Part shown: in pieces, positions 1 to 3,814 of the stretch
Layout: each line of letters opens with the position of its first letter
Numbering within the stretch: the first letter of the stretch is position 1
Origin: Pseudomonas phage phiNN
Lineage: Viruses; Duplornaviricota; Vidaverviricetes; Mindivirales
Assembly (NCBI RefSeq): GCF_002925585.1
Contig: NC_042069.1
Strand: one strand, 5' to 3'
DNA length: 3,814 bases
The notes under the pieces: generated by a model
What the model was told of the DNA's origin: nothing
The model's database searches: none
Seen by the model: only the letters and a program-made list of their open reading frames with translations
Translations under genes and position numbers: made by a program

Positions 1-18
1 GGAAAAAAACTTAATATT
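1..18 (+). promoter_or_regulatory. Conserved cystovirus 5' segment terminus (transcription start)
   Basis: The window opens with GGAAAAAAACTTAATATT. Phi6 M and S plus strands begin GGAAAAAAAC followed by U/A-rich bases, while the phi6 L segment begins GU. The viral polymerase starts plus-strand synthesis at this end, and the second base affects how strongly the segment is transcribed. The GG start therefore groups this segment with the strongly transcribed M/S class, by analogy. The match is seen in the sequence; the role is known from phi6 and transferred by inference. Confidence 0.88.
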
Positions 19-25
19 TTTCTCT

Positions 26-50
26 ACGTTGAGCTCCGTTTAAGCTCCGT
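26..50 (+). other. Leader hairpin 1
   Basis: GAGCT (31-35) pairs with AGCTC (43-47) around a 7-nt loop. ACG (26-28) and CGT (48-50) extend the stem beyond a two-base TT bulge. The same stretch contains a direct repeat AGCTCCGT at 32-39 and 43-50, which follows partly from the palindromic AGCT core. It is the first structured element after the AU-rich terminus and is probably part of pac. Confidence 0.6.
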
Positions 51-62
51 GCCCTCACACGG

Positions 63-74
63 CCGCTCCGGCGG
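63..74 (+). other. Leader hairpin 2 with UNCG tetraloop
   Basis: CCGC (63-66) pairs with GCGG (71-74) around TCCG (67-70). As RNA this is C(UCCG)G, a UNCG-class tetraloop with its canonical C-G closing pair, which is exceptionally stable. It is a plausible procapsid recognition or folding-nucleation element in the packaging region. Confidence 0.6.
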
Positions 75-98
75 TATCGTCTATCCGGCGACGTTAAA

Positions 99-129
99 CG
101 GTCACTGCTCACAAGCTTATGATCGACCG
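99..129 (+). other. Leader hairpin with CGGTC/GACCG stem
   Basis: CGGTC (99-103) is complementary to GACCG (125-129), with a 21-nt loop. The neighbouring hairpin CGTC (78-81)/GACG (90-93) lies immediately upstream. Both are short stems seen by eye. They support a densely folded leader, but each alone is only modest evidence. Confidence 0.4.
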
Positions 130-136
130 GCGTCTC

Positions 137-149
137 GGGGTGAAGCCCC
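137..149 (+). other. Leader hairpin with GGGG/CCCC stem
   Basis: GGGG (137-140) pairs with CCCC (146-149) around a TGAAG loop. It stands four bases before the GNRA hairpin at 154-167, so the two could stack as a pair within the packaging region. Confidence 0.55.
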
Positions 150-153
150 TAAA

Positions 154-167
154 CTGAGGCAACTCAG
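154..167 (+). other. Leader hairpin with GCAA (GNRA) tetraloop
   Basis: CTGAG (154-158) pairs perfectly with CTCAG (163-167) around GCAA (159-162), a GNRA tetraloop of the kind often used for RNA-RNA docking or protein recognition. The 5' arm and first loop base contain TGAGG, an SD-like sequence 8 nt before an ATG at 168. The hairpin would therefore also hide a potential ribosome binding site. Confidence 0.6.
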
Positions 168-205
168 ATGAGTCCTGACGACTTGATGCTCTACACGGGT
201 GATAT

Positions 206-217
206 TCCTCCCCTGGA
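206..217 (+). repeat. 12-nt direct repeat, copy 1
   Basis: TCCTCCCCTGGA occurs here and again, identical, at 244-255. The start-to-start distance is 38 nt, which is not a multiple of three, so it is not a coding repeat. The CCTCC core resembles the anti-SD end of 16S rRNA and could pair with purine-rich SD sites in this message. Confidence 0.8.
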
Positions 218-243
218 TTTCCCTCCTCGTTCGAGCGCGCCGA

Positions 244-255
244 TCCTCCCCTGGA
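244..255 (+). repeat. 12-nt direct repeat, copy 2
   Basis: This is an exact copy of TCCTCCCCTGGA at 206-217. A third, partial CCCTCC lies between them (221-226). The region is unusually pyrimidine-rich compared with the coding part of the segment. Confidence 0.8.
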
Positions 256-265
256 GACGCAATCC

Positions 266-333
266 TGTGTCGGGACTCCTTCTATCGTCGTAAACCCTCT
301 TATCGTATTGGGTGAAGACGGTAGGTGGACACA
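266..333 (+). other. Nested long stem structure before the first gene
   Basis: Three helices nest in order: TGTGTC (266-271) with GACACA (328-333), CGTC (286-289) with GACG (317-320), and ACCC (294-297) with GGGT (310-313). Internal loops separate them. If formed, this closes the structured leader and leaves the TAA-repeat and SD just downstream free. The complementarity is seen directly; formation is inferred. Confidence 0.45.
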
Positions 334-340
334 ACTCCCA

Positions 341-353
341 TAATAATAATAAT
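341..353 (+). repeat. TAA triplet repeat spacer
   Basis: TAATAATAATAAT lies immediately before the SD of the first gene. Such AU-rich unpaired spacers keep ribosome binding sites accessible. It also places stop codons in front of the first start codon, so no upstream reading frame can run into it in that frame. Confidence 0.7.
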
Positions 354-354
354 T

Positions 355-360
355 GAGGAA
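355..360 (+). promoter_or_regulatory. Ribosome binding site of the P10-like gene
   Basis: GAGGAA lies 6 nt before the ATG at 367 and sets the start of the first gene. GAGGAAT (355-361) is also perfectly complementary to ATTCCTC at 204-210 in the leader, so the site could be masked by long-range pairing. Confidence 0.7.
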
Positions 361-366
361 TCCATA

Positions 367-495
367 ATGGATACCATTTTTGATGCAGTTAAAGCGCCAT
401 TCTCGTCTGAATCCGCAGCCAAGACCACAACCGCGAAGATCGCCGTTGTGTACGGGCTGATCGGTTTGGTCGGTGGCTTGCTGCTCACCAAGTAA
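367..495 (+). CDS. 10: P10-like small membrane protein (putative lysis protein)
   Basis: This is the first gene on the segment and encodes 42 residues, the same length as phi6 P10, which is also the first gene of phi6 M. P10 of phi6 is an envelope-associated membrane protein needed for host lysis, acting like a holin partner of the P5/P11 endolysin. Here residues 1-23 are polar and start MDTIFDAVKAPFSS. Residues 24-41 form one hydrophobic segment rich in glycine and leucine, ending in TK. The start is set by a good SD, GAGGAA. The stop codon lies within the SD region of the next gene, so translation of the two is probably coupled. The assignment rests on position, length and topology, not on an alignment. 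One of the other small membrane proteins downstream could instead carry the lysis function. Confidence 0.72.
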   Translation: MDTIFDAVKAPFSSESAAKTTTAKIAVVYGLIGLVGGLLLTK

Positions 496-503
496 GGTGA
501 GCT

Positions 504-731
504 ATGCATGACACGTCCAAGGCGCCCCAAGATGCAGCCGGATCCGTGGACATCGAGGATTCGCGTCCTCGGCTTTTCGACCGGGTTCATCATCATGGCC
601 TACGGGTGTGGGATACTCTCAACACCCGCATGCGCGGTTCTTTCACAGTTGCGATTCGTGTAGAGCATTCACTGATGCTCCTCATCGGGTACGCTGCGCT
701 TGGCGGCTACGTTGCCAAGTTTTGGGGGTGA
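504..731 (+). CDS. Small putative membrane protein, 75 residues, unknown function
   Basis: I do not recognise this 75-residue protein. Residues 1-45 are charged and polar and include a histidine run (HHH at 29-31). Residues about 55-72 are hydrophobic (HSLMLLIGYAALGGYVAKFW) and look like a single C-terminal membrane segment, so it is probably a tail-anchored protein with a soluble N-terminal part. AAGGTGA (494-500), overlapping the stop of the P10-like gene, serves as SD. The frame runs to a TGA one base before the next ATG, the compact spacing seen throughout this segment, which supports it as real. The classical phi6 M map has no gene of this kind between P10 and P6. An overlapping frame starting four bases later (508-663) uses the same SD and is a possible alternative product. 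Confidence 0.72.
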   Translation: MHDTSKAPQDAAGSVDIEDSRPRLFDRVHHHGLRVWDTLNTRMRGSFTVAIRVEHSLMLLIGYAALGGYVAKFWG

Positions 732-732
732 T

Positions 733-828
733 ATGTTCGCATACGTTGCCAAAGCGGTAATCCTGTACTCTGCAGGTGTTCTGGCCGGTCAGCTTTATGC
801 TCACCTCACAAAGGAGGATCGCGAATGA
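733..828 (+). CDS. Tiny putative membrane protein, 31 residues, unknown function
   Basis: This short frame encodes 31 residues. Residues 1-24 are largely hydrophobic (starting MFAYVAKAVILYSAGVLAGQ) and can span a membrane once. The tail, TKEDRE, is highly charged. A G-rich SD-like stretch, GGGGGTG (724-730), lies at the end of the preceding gene. The start is one base after that gene's stop, and the stop overlaps the next start in an ATGA arrangement (825-828), so it sits in a coupled chain. No family is recognised. Small single-span proteins of this sort in phages often act in lysis, envelope assembly or superinfection control, but nothing in the sequence chooses among these. Its short length is the main reason for doubt; the spacing, SD and hydrophobicity argue for it. 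Confidence 0.62.
   Translation: MFAYVAKAVILYSAGVLAGQLYAHLTKEDRE
811..818 (+). promoter_or_regulatory. Strong ribosome binding site inside the 31-residue gene
   Basis: AAGGAGGA is a near-perfect SD, 6 nt before the ATG at 825. It is the strongest such site in the segment. It lies inside the end of the preceding gene, which strongly supports 825 as a genuine start. Confidence 0.82.
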
Positions 829-959
829 AGAAGTGGCCTGCTTTCCTGCTCGCCCTCGTTTGCTTGACCGGTGGTGTTCTAACCGGGCAACCCGCTCTGG
901 TCACAGCCGGCGTGTCGTTCGCGACTAACGCCGTGACTGCGGTCCAAGGTGGTGAATAA
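825..959 (+). CDS. Small putative exported or membrane protein, 44 residues
   Basis: This frame encodes 44 residues and begins MKKWPAFLLALVCLTGG: two lysines followed by a hydrophobic core, the form of a signal peptide or an N-terminal membrane anchor. Residues about 5-20 are the main hydrophobic segment, and a weaker one covers about 24-40. The cysteine at residue 13 is not in a good lipobox, so a lipoprotein is unlikely. The start is fixed by the strongest SD in the segment and overlaps the previous stop as ATGA. The stop TAA overlaps the P6 start as TAATG, so P6 translation is probably coupled to it. No homologue is recognised and no counterpart exists in the classical phi6 M map. A role in the envelope or in lysis is possible but not shown. 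Confidence 0.74.
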   Translation: MKKWPAFLLALVCLTGGVLTGQPALVTAGVSFATNAVTAVQGGE

Positions 960-1504
960 TGTCCCTTTTTGGTTCGTTGTTCAAAACGATCAAGAAGATC
1001 GTTAAGAAAGTGATCGACATGATCAAGAAATTCATCAAGAAGTTTTGGTTGATTATCTTGATTGTCGTGATCATTGTTTTCGCTCCCTACATCGCGCCTC
1101 TCCTTGTTTCATGGGGGATGCCGACGCTTGGCGCGTTCTTCTCAACGATCGCAACAACCGTTACCCCGTACGTAACCGGGGCCCTCTCGTGGGCTTGGTC
1201 TGGCATTTCAAGTGCTGGCTCTGCCGCGTATGGCGCGTTCTCCTCGCTTTCGTTCGGTACTCAGGCTTCTCTGGTTACCGGCGCGGCAGCGTTGATCGCT
1301 CCTGAGGAAACCGGTCAGCTGATCGGTGATGTCGTTGAAACAGTTGGCTCCGCAGCCGGCTCGGTTATTGGTGGTATTGCTGACGGTGTCGGCGGTCTCA
1401 TCGGTAACCTTGCGAAGAAAGTGCCAGCATGGGCATGGCTTGCGGGTGGTGGTGCACTTGTGTGGTGGCTTTTGCCATCCGATAACGGACAGCGAAATGG
1501 CTAG
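959..1504 (+). CDS. 6: P6-like envelope fusion protein and spike anchor
   Basis: This frame encodes 181 residues; phi6 P6 has about 167. In phi6, P6 is the integral envelope protein that holds the P3 spike and fuses the viral envelope with the host outer membrane. Visible features fit. Residues 8-28 form a basic amphipathic region with four KK doublets. A long hydrophobic segment follows at about 29-52 (FWLIILIVVIIVFAPY). Residues 82-150 are rich in Gly, Ala and Ser and carry glycine-zipper spacing (G130, G134, G138). A second membrane segment lies at about 156-172 (WAWLAGGGALVWWLL), with a short polar tail. AAGGTGG (946-952) is the SD, and the start overlaps the preceding stop by one base. 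The 3' end overlaps the P3 start by eight bases, as expected for partner proteins made in balance. The assignment is by position, size and topology. Confidence 0.87.
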   Translation: MSLFGSLFKTIKKIVKKVIDMIKKFIKKFWLIILIVVIIVFAPYIAPLLVSWGMPTLGAFFSTIATTVTPYVTGALSWAWSGISSAGSAAYGAFSSLSFGTQASLVTGAAALIAPEETGQLIGDVVETVGSAAGSVIGGIADGVGGLIGNLAKKVPAWAWLAGGGALVWWLLPSDNGQRNG

Positions 1505-3494
1505 TAACATCGCGCTTTATCCCACGGCGATCAAGGCCACTGACCTTGCTCCGCTCGTGATTCGATCCGCTACGGGGTCGTTCTCAGACATTGCCCTTAT
1601 GGGCTCTGTTATTGACGCTCAAGCGCTTGCCGACATGGAAGTGGCTGACCTCAAGGCCGAATGGCCTCAAGAGATCGTGGCTAAGGCCTCTGAGCGCCGG
1701 AAGAGCGAGACAGTCTTCATCTCTGCCCCAACCGGCTTTCAGCTCGGTGCGGGTGAGATTCCTTTCGAGGAGCTGCTCGGGGAAGGGGGCAACCTCATCT
1801 CTGGTGTACTGCGGGAAACACCTGTTACTGAAGTGTTTGCCAAATGGGGTGGCATCGCCACGCCGGACTCAGGCAAATCCTGGGCCGACAACTACATCAA
1901 CAACTTCAAGCAAGTTGAGCTGGCCAAGAACTTCCTGCAGACAGCGTGGCGTAACCTTATCGGTGATGTCGCCTCTCAGCGGGCGTTCTGCGAGCAGCTG
2001 TCAGGCTTCTTGCCGCCGTCGGCCGCCGAGTATGGTTCTCGGTGGATCTCGTCGGGTGTGGGTTCATCGGATCTGGCAATAGCTCTCAAAGAAGAAGCGC
2101 CAGCCGGTAACACCACTATCTTCATCCTGTACAGGTTAGGTGTTGGCGCATCGAACCCTGCGGACGGTAACAGCAACGGCGGTCTTCTGATCCGCATTAG
2201 CTTTCCGTACCTTCCGGGGACAACTGGCCTTCGTATGATGCTGTACGATAGCCCCACGTCTCCTTCGTGGCCCAATGGCACCGCCTATGCGGTGTATAAC
2301 GCCCTCGCCACTCCCGCTCTCGGCGGGCTGGGAAAGGTCGTGATGAAGAATACCTTCATCTGGGCTGATCAGAACTACTGTAACGTCGCAGCTTTGTTGC
2401 GCGGTACGCCCACGCGTACCTCCTTCAAAGCGGTGACACCCGGGGCAACCGGTTACGGCAATCAGATCGGTGACTCTCTCGAAACTTGTTTCGAGCCTCT
2501 GATTGTCGCTGAACCAGATACGCTTCCCAACTCCGTGATTCCCGGTCTCCGCCGTATCCCAGGATGGGGCGGTCCAGCTGGACGCGGAATCCACGTTTAC
2601 CGTGTGCATGCCTACGGTAATCCTGAGTTCGCTCTCGGGATGACCGTCAAGGGCACGTTCTCACTTGCGCAGGACACTATCGGTCGTACCATTATGACCG
2701 TGGCGGACACGCACAAGATGTTTACGTGGAGCGGGAACTTTCTCGCTGATATGGAGGACGCCCGTGTTCGCATGGGCGGTGAGCCTTCCGGGGAGGACTC
2801 CTCTGAGATCCGTGCTTTGCTTCTGCGGAGCACTGTTTTCACGCGCCTTCAGACGTTGCCTACCGACCCTCTCAAGGACACTGACCTTTTTGCCAAAGCC
2901 AGCAAGGGTGACATGGATCTCAGAAATGAGATCATGATCCCTGCTGATGAGGCCAAGAAAGCCACGTCTGTGACGTTCGGGCAAGCTTCTCAGCGTGCTT
3001 CCGGGCAGCAGGTTCAGGTTCTTCACCAGTTCTTCCGCTACCGTGAGTCGCTCGGCGATCTCAAGGGTGTGGTAGTAACTCTGATTGGCTCTGGTCCTGT
3101 TGGTTACACTTTCTCCGCTGTTGACATTAACAACGTGGATATCACCGATGTGGATGAGGCATCGATCGCTGTAGCGCTCGGTGCAAAGGTGGTAAACACC
3201 ACTGACCTCACCACCGATGGTGCGCTCACGGCTGTGTTCGGGCTCGGCTCGGTAGACTTCTCTGTTGTCAAGGAGGATAAAACGAACACCGAGCTCGAGT
3301 TCAACGAGGGTATCCTTCAAGATAACCTCGTGTTCGACCCGATGCAGTTGCCAAAAGGTCAGATGAGCGCGTATTGTTGCTTAGCTTATGCTAGGCCGCG
3401 AACCTCGCTCGATAACGCCATCTCGGGATTCCTGACTATGGGCCGGCTAGCGACGAAGAAGATGATTCGTTCGTTGCCGCTCAAACCAGCCTGA
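1497..3494 (+). CDS. 3: P3-like receptor-binding spike protein
   Basis: This is the largest gene, encoding 665 residues; phi6 P3 has about 648. P3 is the peripheral spike that binds the host receptor (the type IV pilus for phi6) and is attached to the envelope through P6. The start at 1497 (MASNIALYPT) is chosen because it overlaps the P6 stop by eight bases and has a weak SD (ACGGA, 1485-1489). An open frame extends back to 1326, but only inside P6 and without support. The protein has no signal peptide or membrane span, in keeping with a peripheral protein. Five cysteines are seen (165, 295, 331, 627, 628). A Gly/Pro-rich stretch holds GWGGPAGRGIHVYRVHAYG. A Val/Asp/Thr-rich, probably beta-rich region covers about 520-620. 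The C-terminal tail is basic (TKKMIRSLPLKPA). No catalytic motif is recognised. The spike is one chain, not split into 3a/3b as in phi8, phi12 and phi13. Confidence 0.85.
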   Translation: MASNIALYPTAIKATDLAPLVIRSATGSFSDIALMGSVIDAQALADMEVADLKAEWPQEIVAKASERRKSETVFISAPTGFQLGAGEIPFEELLGEGGNLISGVLRETPVTEVFAKWGGIATPDSGKSWADNYINNFKQVELAKNFLQTAWRNLIGDVASQRAFCEQLSGFLPPSAAEYGSRWISSGVGSSDLAIALKEEAPAGNTTIFILYRLGVGASNPADGNSNGGLLIRISFPYLPGTTGLRMMLYDSPTSPSWPNGTAYAVYNALATPALGGLGKVVMKNTFIWADQNYCNVAALLRGTPTRTSFKAVTPGATGYGNQIGDSLETCFEPLIVAEPDTLPNSVIPGLRRIPGWGGPAGRGIHVYRVHAYGNPEFALGMTVKGTFSLAQDTIGRTIMTVADTHKMFTWSGNFLADMEDARVRMGGEPSGEDSSEIRALLLRSTVFTRLQTLPTDPLKDTDLFAKASKGDMDLRNEIMIPADEAKKATSVTFGQASQRASGQQVQVLHQFFRYRESLGDLKGVVVTLIGSGPVGYTFSAVDINNVDITDVDEASIAVALGAKVVNTTDLTTDGALTAVFGLGSVDFSVVKEDKTNTELEFNEGILQDNLVFDPMQLPKGQMSAYCCLAYARPRTSLDNAISGFLTMGRLATKKMIRSLPLKPA

Positions 3495-3497
3495 GGT
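3493..3497 (+). promoter_or_regulatory. Ribosome binding site of the P13-like gene
   Basis: GAGGT overlaps the P3 stop codon (TGA at 3492-3494) and lies 8 nt before the ATG at 3506. Ribosomes finishing P3 could re-initiate here. Confidence 0.7.
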
Positions 3498-3505
3498 ACG
3501 ACACT

Positions 3506-3730
3506 ATGGCAGTCGTTAACGTCAACGTTACCCAGCTCGACAGTGCGCTTCGGCCGCTGCTGCAGTTGGCCCGTACTCACTCAGACGCCAATCTGGTTGT
3601 GTACGCTCGAGGTTTGACACCCTCCCAGCGCACTGCGCTGTATAAGCTCTTGAAGGATCTGGATGTAGTTATTCCACGATTCAACAAGGCTTTAGTGTCA
3701 GCTACGACACTTGTCGCGCGCGGTCTTTGA
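3506..3730 (+). CDS. 13: P13-like small protein at the segment's 3' end
   Basis: This frame encodes 74 residues; phi6 P13 has about 72 and is likewise the last gene of the M segment. Phi6 P13 is a minor, dispensable envelope-associated protein. The protein here begins MAVVNVNVTQLDSALRPLLQ and is a mix of amphipathic stretches, with a basic middle (about residues 35-50) and no clear membrane-spanning segment. If it is envelope-associated, it is probably peripheral. The start has a good SD overlapping the P3 stop. The stop codon (TGA, 3728-3730) lies within a small hairpin, CGGTC (3721-3725)/GACCG (3729-3733). The name rests on position and length; low sequence conservation is usual for this gene, so another function cannot be excluded. 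Confidence 0.7.
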   Translation: MAVVNVNVTQLDSALRPLLQLARTHSDANLVVYARGLTPSQRTALYKLLKDLDVVIPRFNKALVSATTLVARGL

Positions 3731-3814
3731 CCGTTGTGTAAGTCCTAACATTTGTTAGGCGAGACTCGCTTTGCGAGCGTCCACTAGGACGGCCCCTTCG
3801 GGGGCTCTCTCTCT
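3731..3814 (+). promoter_or_regulatory. 3' untranslated region, hairpin-rich segment terminus
   Basis: This 84-base end holds three hairpins and a terminal pyrimidine tract. Hairpins are CCTAAC (3744-3749)/GTTAGG (3754-3759), CTCGC (3765-3769)/GCGAG (3773-3777), and GCCCC (3792-3796)/GGGGC (3801-3805) with a UUCG loop. The last nine bases are TCTCTCTCT. In phi6 the three segments share a folded, tRNA-like 3' region ending in a CU-rich tail. It protects the RNA, and its extreme 3' end serves as the template for minus-strand initiation by polymerase P2. The match in form is direct; the role is transferred from phi6. Confidence 0.82.
3792..3814 (+). other. Terminal UUCG hairpin and CU-repeat tail
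   Basis: GCCCC-TTCG-GGGGC forms a 5-bp GC stem with a C(UUCG)G tetraloop, followed by unpaired TCTCTCTCT. It resembles an intrinsic terminator but has no U-run after the stem. In this context it is the stable terminal hairpin that leaves a single-stranded 3' template tail for the polymerase. Confidence 0.8.

Larger units (their letters stand above)
1..366 (+). promoter_or_regulatory. 5' untranslated leader with presumed packaging (pac) region
   Basis: This 366-base leader has no confidently supported gene. Cystovirus plus strands carry a segment-specific pac sequence of a few hundred bases near the 5' end, which the empty procapsid recognises before packaging. The sequence fits this role: it has a chain of short hairpins at 26-50, 63-74, 78-93, 99-129, 137-149 and 154-167, a 12-nt direct repeat at 206-217 and 244-255, and a nested fold at 266-333. 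It ends in an unpaired TAA-rich spacer before the first ribosome binding site. The exact pac boundaries cannot be set from one segment alone. A possible 41-codon ORF (168-293) lies inside it and is treated as a finding, not a gene. Confidence 0.75.

Noticed and set aside
119-157. 12-codon ORF starting at ATG 119 in the leader
   Set aside because: No SD lies upstream, it is very short, and it sits within packed hairpins.
165-183. Hammerhead-ribozyme-like string around CAGATGAGTCCTGACGAC
   Set aside because: The core CTGATGA and the downstream GAAA with matching stems I and III are missing. The resemblance is partial and a linear dsRNA segment needs no self-cleavage.
317-333. SD-like GGTAGGTGG in the leader
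   Set aside because: No start codon follows at suitable spacing, and the bases are better explained by the nested stem at 266-333.
1326-1496. Upstream extension of the spike frame by 57 codons inside the P6-like gene
   Set aside because: It overlaps P6 out of frame, has no SD at 1326, and the ATG at 1497 with coupled stop/start overlap gives the expected P3 length.
1591-2082. Plus-strand 163-codon frame within the spike gene
   Set aside because: It is out of frame with P3, has a Ser/Arg-rich composition typical of a shifted reading frame, and has no SD.
2661-3320. Minus-strand open frame of 219 codons opposite the spike gene
   Set aside because: Cystovirus messages are plus strand only. 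The frame mirrors the coding strand of P3 and has no convincing SD or recognisable product; the same applies to the other minus-strand frames (for example 2136-2609).
3792-3814. Intrinsic (Rho-independent) transcription terminator
   Set aside because: The GC hairpin lacks a following U-run, and the CU repeat at the very end matches a cystovirus segment terminus instead.

Overview
The window reads as one complete genome segment of a double-stranded RNA bacteriophage of the family Cystoviridae (phi6-like phages of Gram-negative bacteria), given as plus-strand cDNA. The evidence is at the two ends. Base 1 starts GGAAAAAAACTTAATAT, a near match to the conserved 5' end of phi6 M and S segments. 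The last bases form a C(UUCG)G hairpin followed by a terminal CU-repeat tract, as phi6 plus strands also end. Between them lies a tightly packed, one-strand gene order that fits the middle (M) segment: P10, P6, P3, P13. The total length, 3814 nt, is slightly below the roughly 4.06 kb of phi6 M. No database search was possible. Gene names rest on segment position, protein length, topology and knowledge of the phi6 map.

Layout. Bases 1-366 are a long structured leader: the terminal transcription start, a packaging (pac) region with UNCG and GNRA tetraloop hairpins, a 12-nt direct repeat, and an unstructured TAA-repeat spacer before the first Shine-Dalgarno (SD) site. Bases 367-959 hold four small genes for putative membrane proteins: a 42-residue P10-like protein, then proteins of 75, 31 and 44 residues that have no counterpart in the classical phi6 M map. 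Bases 959-1504 encode the P6-like membrane fusion/spike-anchor protein, 1497-3494 the single-chain P3-like receptor-binding spike, and 3506-3730 the small P13-like protein. Bases 3731-3814 are a hairpin-rich 3' untranslated region.

How it works together. All junctions are a few bases apart or overlapping (8-nt gap, 1-nt gap, 4-nt overlap, 1-nt overlap, 8-nt overlap, 11-nt gap), which indicates one polycistronic message with translational coupling. In the phi6 model P6 sits in the viral envelope, holds the P3 spike and fuses the envelope with the host outer membrane. P10 acts in lysis and P13 is a minor envelope component. Polymerase, packaging NTPase, capsid, nucleocapsid shell and endolysin genes are absent, as expected, because they belong on the L and S segments. 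The most distinctive content is the cluster of extra tiny membrane proteins between P10 and P6, together with regulatory-looking RNA elements in the leader. No DNA-type promoters or terminators, tRNA or rRNA genes, CRISPR arrays or insertion sequences are seen.
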